Shown in pieces: positions 1 through 8,068 of a stretch of DNA of 22,396 bases. The translations under genes were made by a program, and so were the position numbers. The notes under the pieces were generated by a model. The model ran no database searches. It was not told the DNA's origin and saw only the letters and a list, made by a program, of their open reading frames with translations. This DNA comes from JBFMFH01 sp040752275 (GTDB lineage: Bacteria; Acidobacteriota; Vicinamibacteria; Vicinamibacterales; JAKQTR01), in contig JBFMFH010000025.1 of the NCBI GenBank assembly GCA_040752275.1, positions 1 through 22,396 of the forward strand, read 5' to 3'. Within the stretch, counting starts at the first letter, position 1. Each line of letters begins with the position of its first letter.

Positions 1-81
1 GATGACGCTGCCCAGGCCGAGCACCCGATCCAGGCCCGCCTCTCTGCCCGGATGCACGGTCGATTGTGGCTCCTCCTTCAC
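1..81 (-). CDS. Possible 5' end of a leftward gene cut by the window edge
   Basis: An open frame runs leftward off the window edge from a GTG at 81, preceded by a GGAGGA motif at short spacing. The 27 visible residues are a charged N-terminus followed by GLDRVLGLGSVI, where a hydrophobic stretch starts. This resembles the cytoplasmic N-terminus of a polytopic transporter, and the LGLGSVI pattern is seen at the first helix of amino-acid/polyamine permeases. That is only a guess from a few residues. It lies 95 bases downstream of the TonB receptor on the same strand. The start could also be the GTG at 57 or 96. Confidence 0.35.
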   Translation of the reverse strand, partial: MKEEPQSTVHPGREAGLDRVLGLGSVI

Positions 82-113
82 GACTCCTCCGTTCACGCGC
101 CCCTGAAGTCAGA

Positions 114-145
114 CGGGCCGCGCGCGCACGGTCGCGCGCGGCCCG
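114..145 (-). terminator. Strong GC hairpin after the TonB receptor gene
   Basis: A perfect 13-bp stem (114-126 with 133-145) closes a 6-base loop. It lies just past the stop codon of the leftward receptor gene and before the possible next gene. No T-tract follows, so it is either an intrinsic-like pause or terminator or an mRNA 3'-end stabiliser. Confidence 0.45.
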
Positions 146-176
146 CCTCGCCTGTTGCAGGTGGCCGGTCGTCCAA

Positions 177-2456
177 TCAGAATCTGATCTTCAGCTCGCC
201 CACCACCGAGCGCTTGATGACGTCGCCGAAGACGTGCTGCTGCACCTCCTGGTTTGCCAGATTGGTGCCCTTGACGGCCGTCGTCAGTCTTCCGTCCGCC
301 CAGCGGACGCCGAAGCTGCCGTTCACCAACGTGAACGCATCGGTCCAGCCGGCGTACCGACTGTCGAGGACGTCCTGCCAATACGCGTTGTCCTGATAGG
401 TGACCGACAGGTCGCCGAAGAACCGCCCGGCGTCGACGTTGATGCCCGTGTTGAAGCGGTTGTTCGGGGGCAGATTCAACTCGGACTCAGGGATCTTCGC
501 CTTCGGGTCGCCCTGCCACGAGTAGTTGGCGAAGAAGTTGACGTGGCGCGTCAGCGCCGCGTCCAGGCCAAGCTCGACGCCGTAGGTCTCGATGAGCCCG
601 CAGTCGCTGCTGCAGCCAGACCTGCGGATGTCGCCCGTGTTGAGGTACGAGAACTGGGACGGCAGCCCGAGGCCCGGACCAAAGGCGTTGGCGGCGATCA
701 GCAGGTTGAGGAACGCCGGAGGAAGCGGCCAGCCGGGCGGCACGTTCCCCGCCGAGTACGACCCGACCTGGGTGAAGTAGATCTCGTCGTTCTGCCTGTT
801 GTAGTACCAGGCGAAGCTGACCGAGGCGCGGTTCTTGATCACGCCCGAGTAGCCGACCTCGAACGCGTTGAGGGCGTTCTCCCGCAGGTTCGTGTTGCCA
901 TAGGTGCTGATTGGGAACGTGTAGATCCGACCCGCCAGGGCCGGGCTGAGCATCCCGAGGTCCAGCTGGTTGAGGATATTCGCCCCGAGGTAGTTGTTCA
1001 CCAGCGACGGCGCGCGGTACGCCTTGTTGTAGGACACGCGGAACGTGTGGTCGCTCTTCGGCTTGATCATGAACGTCGTCCTCGGCGAGACGACCACGTT
1101 CTCGAGCACGTCGAAGTGATCCAGGCGCGCGCCAACCAGCCAGCGGAACTTCTCCCCGAGGAACATCTCGTCCTGGAGGTACAGCCCCTGCTCGCTGCGC
1201 GAGTCACCGCCCCGCGCGATGGACAGATCGAACTTGTTGTACCGAACGTTGCCGCCGTAGCTCAGCACGTGCCGGGTGCCGACCGCGGTGATGTTCGATA
1301 CCTCGAAGTCGTAGGTCTTCGTGTCGAAGGTGAAGGTGATCGGATTGCCATCCGTCCCGATCGCGAGGAGGGCCGGCGCCTCGCCGTCCAGCATGTTCGT
1401 GAAGAACTGCACCCGGAGCGGGCCTTTGTTGTACGCCGCCCTGACGTAGCTGACGTTCGACCCTTTCTCGATCCGGAAGGGGCCGATCCCGGAGTGGATG
1501 ATCCCCTTGGTGCCGGCATAGCCGCCCGACACCGTCACCCGCTGCTGGCCGTCCGCGAAGTCGTAGTCGACTCGCCCGTCGAACTTCGGCTGGGTGGTGC
1601 CCACGTTCGTGAAGGCGGGGTACGGCGTGTTGAAGTCGTTTGCGATGTTCCCGACCGGCCGGGCGAAGGGATCCTGGGAGTACACCCCGCCCGTGAGCTT
1701 GAAGGACCATCGGTCGTTGATCGCCTGGGCGTGGGTGGCGTTGACGTAGAACAGCCCGCCCTGCTTCAGCGCCTCGGCCTGGCCGTCGACCTTCCGATCG
1801 AACCCGCCGAAACCCATGGTGAAGCTGGTGCCCTCCATCTCCCGGGGCGACTTCGTGATGATGTTCACGACGCCGCTCATCGCGTTGGCACCCCACACGG
1901 CCGACGCCGGGCCGCGGATGATCTCAATCTGCTTGACCTCCGCGAAGTTGACCGGCAGGAAGTCCCAGCCGACGAACCCGAAGAAGTCGAGATACACGCT
2001 GCGCCCGTCGATGAGGGCTAGCTGCGAGGTCGACAGCGTGCTCGTCGCCCCGCGGCTCGTGATGTTGATGTCGCGGGCCGAGGTCTGCGACACGTTGACG
2101 CCCGGGACGGCGCGGAACAGCCCGGCGTAGTCGGCAGCCGGCCTGCTCGCCAGCGTCTGGGTGTTGATGACACTGACCGTGGCCGGGGCGTTGATCAGCT
2201 GCTGCTCGACCTTGGACGCCGTCACCACCACCTGTTCTTCGTACCGCGGCGGTTCTTCGATCTTCTTCTCCTGTTCGCCGGGCTTCGTCTGCTGCTCGCC
2301 GGGCTTCGTCGGCGGCGGCGGCTGGGTCTGCTGTGTCCCCTGGGCCTGCTGAACCGACTCGCTCGGCTGGGCGGATGCCTGCTGACCGGGGACCGCCAGG
2401 ACGGGAGCAGCCGCCAGCAGCAGTCCGAGCAGGACAGCGAGTGTACGCAACGCCAT
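177..2456 (-). CDS. TonB-dependent outer-membrane receptor
   Basis: A 759-residue receptor of the TonB-dependent transporter family, which imports siderophores, vitamins or oligosaccharides across the outer membrane using TonB-ExbBD energy. The ATG at 2456 is preceded by GGAGGAGG at good spacing. Residues 1-24 form a Sec signal peptide. A Pro/Gln/Glu-rich linker (about 25-70) with two tandem TKPGEQ units follows. The stretch VVVTASKVEQQ then marks the TonB-box and plug start, and the plug contains the typical IDGRSVYLD and EIIRGPASAVWGANAMSGVV motifs. The rest is a 22-strand-type barrel with aromatic-rich strands. The protein ends in KIRF with a C-terminal Phe, as outer-membrane proteins do for BAM recognition. 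The substrate cannot be read from the sequence. No partner transport gene is adjacent. Confidence 0.95.
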   Translation of the reverse strand: MALRTLAVLLGLLLAAAPVLAVPGQQASAQPSESVQQAQGTQQTQPPPPTKPGEQQTKPGEQEKKIEEPPRYEEQVVVTASKVEQQLINAPATVSVINTQTLASRPAADYAGLFRAVPGVNVSQTSARDINITSRGATSTLSTSQLALIDGRSVYLDFFGFVGWDFLPVNFAEVKQIEIIRGPASAVWGANAMSGVVNIITKSPREMEGTSFTMGFGGFDRKVDGQAEALKQGGLFYVNATHAQAINDRWSFKLTGGVYSQDPFARPVGNIANDFNTPYPAFTNVGTTQPKFDGRVDYDFADGQQRVTVSGGYAGTKGIIHSGIGPFRIEKGSNVSYVRAAYNKGPLRVQFFTNMLDGEAPALLAIGTDGNPITFTFDTKTYDFEVSNITAVGTRHVLSYGGNVRYNKFDLSIARGGDSRSEQGLYLQDEMFLGEKFRWLVGARLDHFDVLENVVVSPRTTFMIKPKSDHTFRVSYNKAYRAPSLVNNYLGANILNQLDLGMLSPALAGRIYTFPISTYGNTNLRENALNAFEVGYSGVIKNRASVSFAWYYNRQNDEIYFTQVGSYSAGNVPPGWPLPPAFLNLLIAANAFGPGLGLPSQFSYLNTGDIRRSGCSSDCGLIETYGVELGLDAALTRHVNFFANYSWQGDPKAKIPESELNLPPNNRFNTGINVDAGRFFGDLSVTYQDNAYWQDVLDSRYAGWTDAFTLVNGSFGVRWADGRLTTAVKGTNLANQEVQQHVFGDVIKRSVVGELKIRF

Positions 2457-2913
2457 TCAAACCTCCTCCAGAATCCGTCGAACTCCCCGACGCTCTCGGG
2501 AGCGTCGCCCTCGTGTGCCGCGCGCCGCGGCCGAGGCCCACGAACCCTCTTTTCGTGCGGAGGCTGCCGCCACCCGGACGGCAGTGCCGTGGCAGTATAC
2601 TCCAAAGCCCGTACCGACGGTCAGGGGGTCATCTTGAACGCCCGTTCGGCAGCCGGCGGGTTCAGCAGGGGCTCCGAACCGGCCCGGTCGCGCTCCGGCG
2701 ACGCCCCATCCCCCGGACCTGAGCAGCCAGATCACGGCCGTGACGGTGAGCGGACCCGGCAGCGTCGAGACGGCAACCGCCTCCGTCACCAGCGCCGGCG
2801 CCGCCCGAAACTCGAGTCCCACGATGTGGCCATCACTCCAGGCGAGCAGGCGAAGGGGGACATCATGTCTCAGGGCGGGGCCAACGCCGATCCGCCGGCG
2901 CCAGGCCGATGCG
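2457..2913. other. Gene-free interval between receptor and membrane operon
   Basis: This interval holds the leader and presumably the promoter of the leftward receptor, and the 3' end of the leftward membrane-protein gene. A minus-strand TATACT at 2594-2599, about 140 bases upstream of the receptor ATG, is a fair -10 candidate, but no good -35 sits 16-18 bases upstream of it. Open frames on both strands have arginine/proline-rich translations with no domain features and look non-coding. Confidence 0.5.
2488..2507 (-). promoter_or_regulatory. Hairpin in the 5' leader of the TonB receptor
   Basis: A perfect 8-bp stem (2488-2495 with 2500-2507) closed by a 4-base loop lies about 32-51 bases upstream of the receptor ATG. 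It could shape access to the ribosome-binding site or stabilise the leader. I looked for cobalamin-riboswitch conserved boxes and did not see them. Confidence 0.35.
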
Positions 2914-2925
2914 TCATCGCCTGGC
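2900..2925 (-). terminator. Hairpin overlapping the stop codon of the membrane SAM-domain gene
   Basis: GCCAGGC and GCCTGGC pair over 7 bp. A further 4 bp (GATG/CATC) pair beyond one bulged base around a 3-base loop. The TGA stop at 2914-2916 lies inside the structure. It sits where the end of the leftward operon is expected. There is no T-tract. Confidence 0.35.
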
Positions 2926-5049
2926 CTGCAACGCCAGCACCGCGACGGCGGCGACGGTCACCGCCGCGACGAACCCGACCGTCACGGGAAGTCCGCCCAA
3001 CGGAATCAGGACGATCGTCGCGAGCAGCGCGCCCGCGCAGCCGCCAGCCAGGTCGGCGGCGTAGAGTCGAGACACGGTCAGGTCCCGAGGCCCGGCCCAC
3101 AGGCGGCTCGTCGCCGCAACGAGTGCGCCCACGAGCGCTCCGGTGGCAGCCAGGGCCAGGCTCGCGCCGCCGAACCCGAGGCCGTCCGGGCGGGTCATCA
3201 GCGGGATCACCGCCGCAGACGCCACGCCCAACGCCGCGACGAGTGCCTGTGCCAGGCGATGGGTGACCTCGCGCCGGTAGCGATCCACGGCCAGCGCGCC
3301 GAATGCCATGCCTGCCATGAAGCACCCGAGCAGTATCCCGACGTCCTCGAAGAAGACGCCTCTCTTGATCTGATCGTGCAGGAGGAGAGTCGACTCGAGC
3401 AGCATCCCGGACAGGCCGGCGACGAGCGCCAGCGCCATCAGCCGGCGAGTTGGCGAACGTCCCATCCACCCCACGATCGCGGCCAGGATGGCCATCCCGG
3501 TCGCGAGGAGCGCCCAGGGGCGGGTCGCCCAGGCTGAGAACGGCCAGGCATGGCCCACCAGACCCGGATAGAACCTCGCCAGCCACAGGAACATCGCGTG
3601 CTGATAACAGATGGGTCTCGCGTCGGTCGTCTCGGCGACCACGGTCGTCTCGAGCAGACGCGTCACCTCGGCCCGGCGGTCGTTGTCGTAGAGATAACGA
3701 ATGTACGCGGGGGTCGCCAGGCGAGCGCCAGTGGTGCGGCTCGCGAGGCGCCCCGCCGCAGCGTCCCCGTCTTGCGGCAGCGGCACGGCCGAGGCGAAGA
3801 GGAACAACGTCGTGCCCGGCACCACCACGACGTTCGGAAACGCTCGGCAGAGCGACCGGTACACGCTCGCGTTCTGCAGGCGCATCGGGACGGACCAGAG
3901 GTTCTCCGACGCCGGCAGCCGCACAGCCAACACGCCGCCGGGGGTCAGGACCTGCCGCACCAGCTCGAAGAACTCGCGTGTGTAGAAGCGGCTCGCCTCG
4001 CCGGAGACCGGAGCCGGCATCGCGACGATGGCGAGGTCGACCGCATCGAGGCCCTTGCGCAGGATGGCCCGAGCATCGCCGTAGCGCGTCGGCACGTCGT
4101 GCGCGGAAGGCAGGTACCGGGAGACGACCTCGTGCGCCCGCCGGTCCAGCTCGACGTGGACGACCTCTCCGGCCACGCGCGTCCGCACCTCGCGAACGAC
4201 CCCTTCGGGGCCCCCGCCCAGGATGAGCGCGCGCACTGGGTGGGGATGCTGGATGCTCGACAGCGCCGCGAAGACTTCCGCCGTCGTGCCCTCGCTTTCG
4301 AACGCCAGCGCCCCGTTGTAGAAGACGGCCACCTGACCGGCACGCCCGGTCAGGGCCATGCGGCCGAAGGGTGTGTCGACAACATCCAGCAACGAGGGTT
4401 GGCTCCATCGCATCAACGCCCGGTCGATCCTGGCCGAGCCGGCAAGGAGGGCCAGGCCCGCAGCCACCACCGCGGCTCCCGCCGCCAGGCGCCAGGTTCG
4501 TCGCCGCTCGCGCACCTCGGCGATGGCGACCACGCCGGCGAGCAGGGCCGCCGTGACGGCCACGTCGATGTTCGACTGTCCGAGCTTCAGGGCAACCGTC
4601 GCCCACGCGCCGCCGGCGAGGGCCCCGGCACACTCCGCGGCGTAGCTGCGGGCCAAGCCGGCCCCACGGCGTGCCCACTCGCCGGCCGCCCAGACGAACA
4701 GCGCACCGAACAGGAGACTCATCGGCAGGACGGCCAGCAGCACGGCCAGGCACTGACGGCCGAACGGCAGGTAGGTACCGGGTACGCCACCCAGCAGGCG
4801 GTGCAGGTCCCGGACGAGCGCGACGTCAACGAGGATGAGTGCGCCGGCCAGAGCGAAGGCCGCGGGGCGACATGCGGCGAGTCGAGGCGAGCAGGTTCCC
4901 CAGAGGGCCCCAGCGGCTGTGCCGCCCAGCCAGGCGGCGAGCGCCAGGACGTAGACGAGTTCGATCCCGAAGAAGGCCGCCCCGAGTTCGCGCAGCACGA
5001 CGACCTGTGCGATGAGTGACAACAGGCCGACGGCGAACAGCGCGATCAC
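2914..5049 (-). CDS. Polytopic membrane protein with central spermidine-synthase-like domain
   Basis: About 711 residues: roughly six N-terminal membrane helices, a central Rossmann domain of the spermidine/spermine synthase (aminopropyltransferase) fold, then about seven more helices. Numbered from the GTG at 5049, the nucleotide-binding loop LGGGPEGVVREV is at about 277-288. The acidic VELD is near 300-302 and GDAR near 324-327. The RFYTREFF helix typical of the family follows. The catalytic acidic loop (D-x-x-D-P in SpeE) reads MPAP here (344-347), so classical aminopropyl transfer is doubtful. The GTG at 5049 overlaps the upstream TGA as GTGA, implying translational coupling. A longer GTG start at 5115 would mostly re-read the AMMECR1 end in another frame. 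It is the last gene of the AmmeMemoRadiSam operon, which suggests a linked but unknown role. Confidence 0.85.
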   Translation of the reverse strand: MIALFAVGLLSLIAQVVVLRELGAAFFGIELVYVLALAAWLGGTAAGALWGTCSPRLAACRPAAFALAGALILVDVALVRDLHRLLGGVPGTYLPFGRQCLAVLLAVLPMSLLFGALFVWAAGEWARRGAGLARSYAAECAGALAGGAWATVALKLGQSNIDVAVTAALLAGVVAIAEVRERRRTWRLAAGAAVVAAGLALLAGSARIDRALMRWSQPSLLDVVDTPFGRMALTGRAGQVAVFYNGALAFESEGTTAEVFAALSSIQHPHPVRALILGGGPEGVVREVRTRVAGEVVHVELDRRAHEVVSRYLPSAHDVPTRYGDARAILRKGLDAVDLAIVAMPAPVSGEASRFYTREFFELVRQVLTPGGVLAVRLPASENLWSVPMRLQNASVYRSLCRAFPNVVVVPGTTLFLFASAVPLPQDGDAAAGRLASRTTGARLATPAYIRYLYDNDRRAEVTRLLETTVVAETTDARPICYQHAMFLWLARFYPGLVGHAWPFSAWATRPWALLATGMAILAAIVGWMGRSPTRRLMALALVAGLSGMLLESTLLLHDQIKRGVFFEDVGILLGCFMAGMAFGALAVDRYRREVTHRLAQALVAALGVASAAVIPLMTRPDGLGFGGASLALAATGALVGALVAATSRLWAGPRDLTVSRLYAADLAGGCAGALLATIVLIPLGGLPVTVGFVAAVTVAAVAVLALQARR

Positions 5050-6599
5050 TTGAACTGGGATTCCCGGAACACGTCGGCCTGGAAGGTCAGGAGTCTGACT
5101 CCGGCCGAACGCCACGCCTCCCGGCCAAGGCCGGCCTTGAGGGCAAGGTTGTCGAGCAGTTCATCCCGACCCCAGCCCTCTTCGGCCGCCACCTGGGGCA
5201 GGAACACCGCCGACCGCCCGCCAAGCTCCAGCACCACGCCGTCCCGCCCGGGCACGATGAACTCCGGACCCGGAATCCGCGTCAAGGGAGACAACACGGA
5301 CACTTCGAAGTCGAGGCCCTTGAGTTCGCCGGGGCGGACCGGGCTGAAGCGAGGGTCCTCGAGCGCTGACTCCAGAGCCATGGCGCTGACCAGGCGCAGG
5401 AGCGGGCCTTCCGGAACGAGGCGCCCGACACAGCCGCGCAGGTCCCGTCCTTTGCGCAGGGTCACGAACACACCGGCCTCGCGCAGCAGTGCCGGGCTTC
5501 CCCCGCGGGGCAACGGCAGCGTTTCACTCGCCAGGTATCGGGTCACGGTGTCTCGTGCGAGTCTCAGCAGCCGCCGTTTTTCGGCCGGCTCGAGCCGGCT
5601 CGCGCGATCGGGCCGGGTTTCCCGCAGAACGCCCAGGTCGGGCCGGCCGTCCCCGCCGGCAAAGGCCACGGCTCCGTAGCCCACCGCACGCTCGCGGCTG
5701 CCGACGGCCACCGACGCCGAATTGGCGTAGCTGAGCACGACGCCGCGTCTGGCGCCCAACCGCCGTGCCGCCTCGATGGCCACCAGCACGGGCCCCAGCC
5801 CGCACGCGCGCGTCACCAGGTTCGGCGTGCTGCTCCCGCCGGCATCGCGTTCTCCCTGCACCAGCGCGCCGGCGTCCATCGACGCGACCTGTTCGAGGGT
5901 GACGGCATCGACCCGCGCCGCAGCGTCGGCAGCGGGATAGTGCGACAGGTCGGACGACGCCACGATGAGGACGTTGCGTCCGTGGACCGCCTCGGCCAGC
6001 GCCCGACCGAACCGTGCGCACACGCCCGGGCTGGCTGTCGCGACAACAAGGGGAACGATCCGCGCGCGCGGGAACACGTGCTGCACGAACGGCACCTGAA
6101 CCTCGACGGAATGCTCTCGCTCGTGCAGCCGGTGGTCGAGGACGGCCACCTCCCCATCGCGGGCGAGCACGGCGGCCAAGTCCCGGTCGACCTCCACCTG
6201 GCCCAGCGGTGTGCGATAGGCCGCTCCGTCGTACACCGAGACCCGATCGAAGCCGGCGGTCGTGTGGTTGGCGCCGAGGATGACCACTGTGTCGATCGTC
6301 ATCTTCGCGACCTGGGCGAACGCGTCGGCCGCAATCTGACCGGAATAGATGTAGCCCGCGTGCGGGACGATGAGGACGGGCGGGTGCTCGCCTCGATCGG
6401 GCACCGCATCCGCAAAGAACCCCTCGAGGGCGGCCGTCAGCTTCGCGCGGTCCGCGGGGTAGAACTGGCCAGCCACGGCCGGGTCCCGGATCTGGTCTGG
6501 TGGCGCAGATGACGCGAATGGTCCCCCACCCGCGGCCAGGGCGGCCAGGATGGCCCCAAGCAGTATCAGACCGGCTCGACTGGGATGTCGGTGAGTCAT
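5046..6599 (-). CDS. Memo-AMMECR1 fusion (AmmeMemoRadiSam system B plus A)
   Basis: A 517-residue fusion of the Memo/LigB-like domain (about 40-315) and the AMMECR1 domain (about 335-510), which in many genomes are separate genes. A hydrophobic segment at about 10-23 looks like a signal peptide or membrane anchor, so the body may face the periplasm. Memo motifs are intact: AVAGQFYPA (41-49), PHAGY with H80, GANHT with H112, EHSVEVQVP (162-170), SSDLSHY (215-221) and C266 in ACGLGP. H80, H112 and C266 appear to match the metal-site His, His and Cys of human MEMO1. The AMMECR1 part retains LRGCVGRL with C390 (387-394) and FEVSVLSPL (431-439). The gene starts 59 bases after the radical SAM stop and overlaps the next gene by 4 bases. 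The biochemical role of this conserved system is unknown. Confidence 0.93.
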   Translation of the reverse strand: MTHRHPSRAGLILLGAILAALAAGGGPFASSAPPDQIRDPAVAGQFYPADRAKLTAALEGFFADAVPDRGEHPPVLIVPHAGYIYSGQIAADAFAQVAKMTIDTVVILGANHTTAGFDRVSVYDGAAYRTPLGQVEVDRDLAAVLARDGEVAVLDHRLHEREHSVEVQVPFVQHVFPRARIVPLVVATASPGVCARFGRALAEAVHGRNVLIVASSDLSHYPAADAAARVDAVTLEQVASMDAGALVQGERDAGGSSTPNLVTRACGLGPVLVAIEAARRLGARRGVVLSYANSASVAVGSRERAVGYGAVAFAGGDGRPDLGVLRETRPDRASRLEPAEKRRLLRLARDTVTRYLASETLPLPRGGSPALLREAGVFVTLRKGRDLRGCVGRLVPEGPLLRLVSAMALESALEDPRFSPVRPGELKGLDFEVSVLSPLTRIPGPEFIVPGRDGVVLELGGRSAVFLPQVAAEEGWGRDELLDNLALKAGLGREAWRSAGVRLLTFQADVFRESQFK

Positions 6600-6651
6600 G
6601 GTTCACTGATCAGTCGCGCTCTGTCATGAAACCGGTTCCACTGCCCCGCCA

Positions 6652-6714
6652 CTACCGCCTACTGTCTACTGTCTCCCGTCTCTCGTCTTCTCTCTTCTGT
6701 CTTCTGTCTTCTGT
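6652..6714. repeat. Heptanucleotide tandem array (CTTCTGT-like), nine units
   Basis: Nine consecutive 7-base units: three exact CTTCTGT (6694-6714), one CTTCTCT, then drifted CTCTCGT, CTCCCGT, CTACTGT twice and CTACCGC towards the left. It spans the 3' end and the stop codon (6659-6661) of the radical SAM gene and therefore encodes its last residues. Confidence 0.9.
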
Positions 6715-7915
6715 CAGAATCCCATACTCCCGCGATCTTCGTGCCGCAGAAACCGCACGCACCCCGCCGGATCTGGTTGTCGGTCACGAAGAACGAGTCA
6801 CGCCTGACGATGAGCTTCCGGCACGATGGGCAGTAGGTGTGGTTCCCGGCATGGCCGGGGACATTGCCCACATACACGTAGTGGAGCCCGCGATCCATCG
6901 CCAGAGCCCGCGCGCGCTCCAGCGTCGCCACCGGTGTCGGCGGCAGGTTCAGCATCTGATAGTCGGGGTGGAATCTGGTGAAGTGCACGGGCACGTCGGG
7001 TCCCAGCTCGTCGGCGACCCAGGTCGCCAAGTCACGCAACGAGGCGTCGGCGTCGTTGAGCGTGGGAACGACCAGATTGACCAGCTCGAGATGCGTGCCG
7101 CTCCGGTGCACTTGCTTGATGCTGCGCAGGACCGGCGCGAGGGCGGCACGCGACACCGCCCGGTAGAAGTCGTCGCTGAATCCCTTCAAGTCGATCTTGA
7201 TCGCATCGAGGGCCCGGCACATCTCGGCGAGCGGCGCCTCGTTCATGAAGCCGCAGCTGACCAGGACGGACCGGAGTCCCCGCTTGCGGGCCAGGCCGGC
7301 GATGTCGAGCAGGTACTCGGTGAACACCGTCGGCTCGTTGTAGGTGAAGGCCACGACCGGCGACTGCTGCGCTGCGGCCGCGGCGACGACCTGGGCGGGG
7401 GTGACCTCGGCGACGTCGAAGTCCTCGGGCCTGGCCTGAGAGATTTCCCAGTTCTGGCAGAAGCGGCAGCTGAGGGGGCAGCCCGCCGTTCCGAGCGAGT
7501 AGGCGGTGCGGCCCGGCAGGAAGTGAAAGAAGGGCTTCTTCTCGATCGGGTCGACGTGTACGGCCAGCGGGCGCCCGTACACCAGGCTGCGCAACGAACC
7601 GTCGACATTCATACGCGCGCGGCACCGGCCACGGTCCCCGCGCCTGATCAGGCACCGCTGGGCGCACAACTGGCAGGCGACCGCTCCTCGGGCGTGCGTG
7701 TGGCGCGCATCGAGTGTCTCCGGCGAGAGGTGGCAGGCGCCGCAGTCGGCAGCCGCCGATTTCGCCGGCACCCAGAATCGCGCCGTCGGGGCCGTGCGCC
7801 CGAGATCCTGGGTGTGCACCCACGACGCCAGCGCGGTTCCGGCCCCCGACGCGAAGACGGGGGCGCAGGGAGCCAGCCGAACGGCGGTGGACAGGAACCG
7901 GCGCCGGGTGGTCAT
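6659..7915 (-). CDS. AmmeMemoRadiSam-type radical SAM enzyme with twin-arginine signal
   Basis: A 418-residue radical SAM protein of the AmmeMemoRadiSam group, related to pyruvate formate-lyase activating enzymes. The N-terminus TTRRRFLSTAVRL matches the Tat consensus (S/T)RRxFL and is followed by a moderately hydrophobic stretch ending near residue 31, so export is predicted. Next come CGACH (58-62, a CxxCH motif) and a cluster C81, C84, C88, C98. The cluster-binding CxxxCxxC is C146, C150, C153. Typical group motifs include TYNEPTVF (191-198) and DAIKIDLKG (237-245). A C-terminal zinc-ribbon-like pair is C362/C365 and C387/C390. Residues after about 399 are encoded by the heptamer array. 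It is the first gene of the operon; its ribosome-binding site is weak (GGGGACGG). The substrate is unknown. Confidence 0.92.
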   Translation of the reverse strand: MTTRRRFLSTAVRLAPCAPVFASGAGTALASWVHTQDLGRTAPTARFWVPAKSAAADCGACHLSPETLDARHTHARGAVACQLCAQRCLIRRGDRGRCRARMNVDGSLRSLVYGRPLAVHVDPIEKKPFFHFLPGRTAYSLGTAGCPLSCRFCQNWEISQARPEDFDVAEVTPAQVVAAAAAQQSPVVAFTYNEPTVFTEYLLDIAGLARKRGLRSVLVSCGFMNEAPLAEMCRALDAIKIDLKGFSDDFYRAVSRAALAPVLRSIKQVHRSGTHLELVNLVVPTLNDADASLRDLATWVADELGPDVPVHFTRFHPDYQMLNLPPTPVATLERARALAMDRGLHYVYVGNVPGHAGNHTYCPSCRKLIVRRDSFFVTDNQIRRGACGFCGTKIAGVWDSDRRQKTEERRRETGDSRQ

Positions 7916-8068
7916 AACGGCCGTCCCCGGGGGCCAGGGATCGCCTCGATCCTACCTCCGCCGTGCGCCACCCGTGCGTCGAAATCTTCTGACACCGGCT
8001 TTCGCCGCCGCCCGCCTGAGGATAAGCTAGCAGGGACCTCCAATCGTTGCTCGCCCCGAGGAACCCGC

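Noticed and set aside
66..2021. 651-residue plus-strand frame
   Set aside because: It is antisense to the clear TonB receptor, with an Arg/Val/Asp-rich translation typical of the complementary frame in GC-rich DNA.
2457..2603. Cobalamin riboswitch before the TonB receptor
   Set aside because: The leader has hairpins, but the conserved B12 box and other riboswitch boxes were not found.
2457..2822. 121-residue minus-strand frame upstream of the TonB receptor
   Set aside because: It covers the leader, the hairpin and the receptor ribosome-binding site, and shows no conserved motif.
6500..8068. Upstream extension of the gamma-lyase frame to 6500
   Set aside because: It lies opposite the radical SAM gene; the family N-terminus fits the ATG at 8069.
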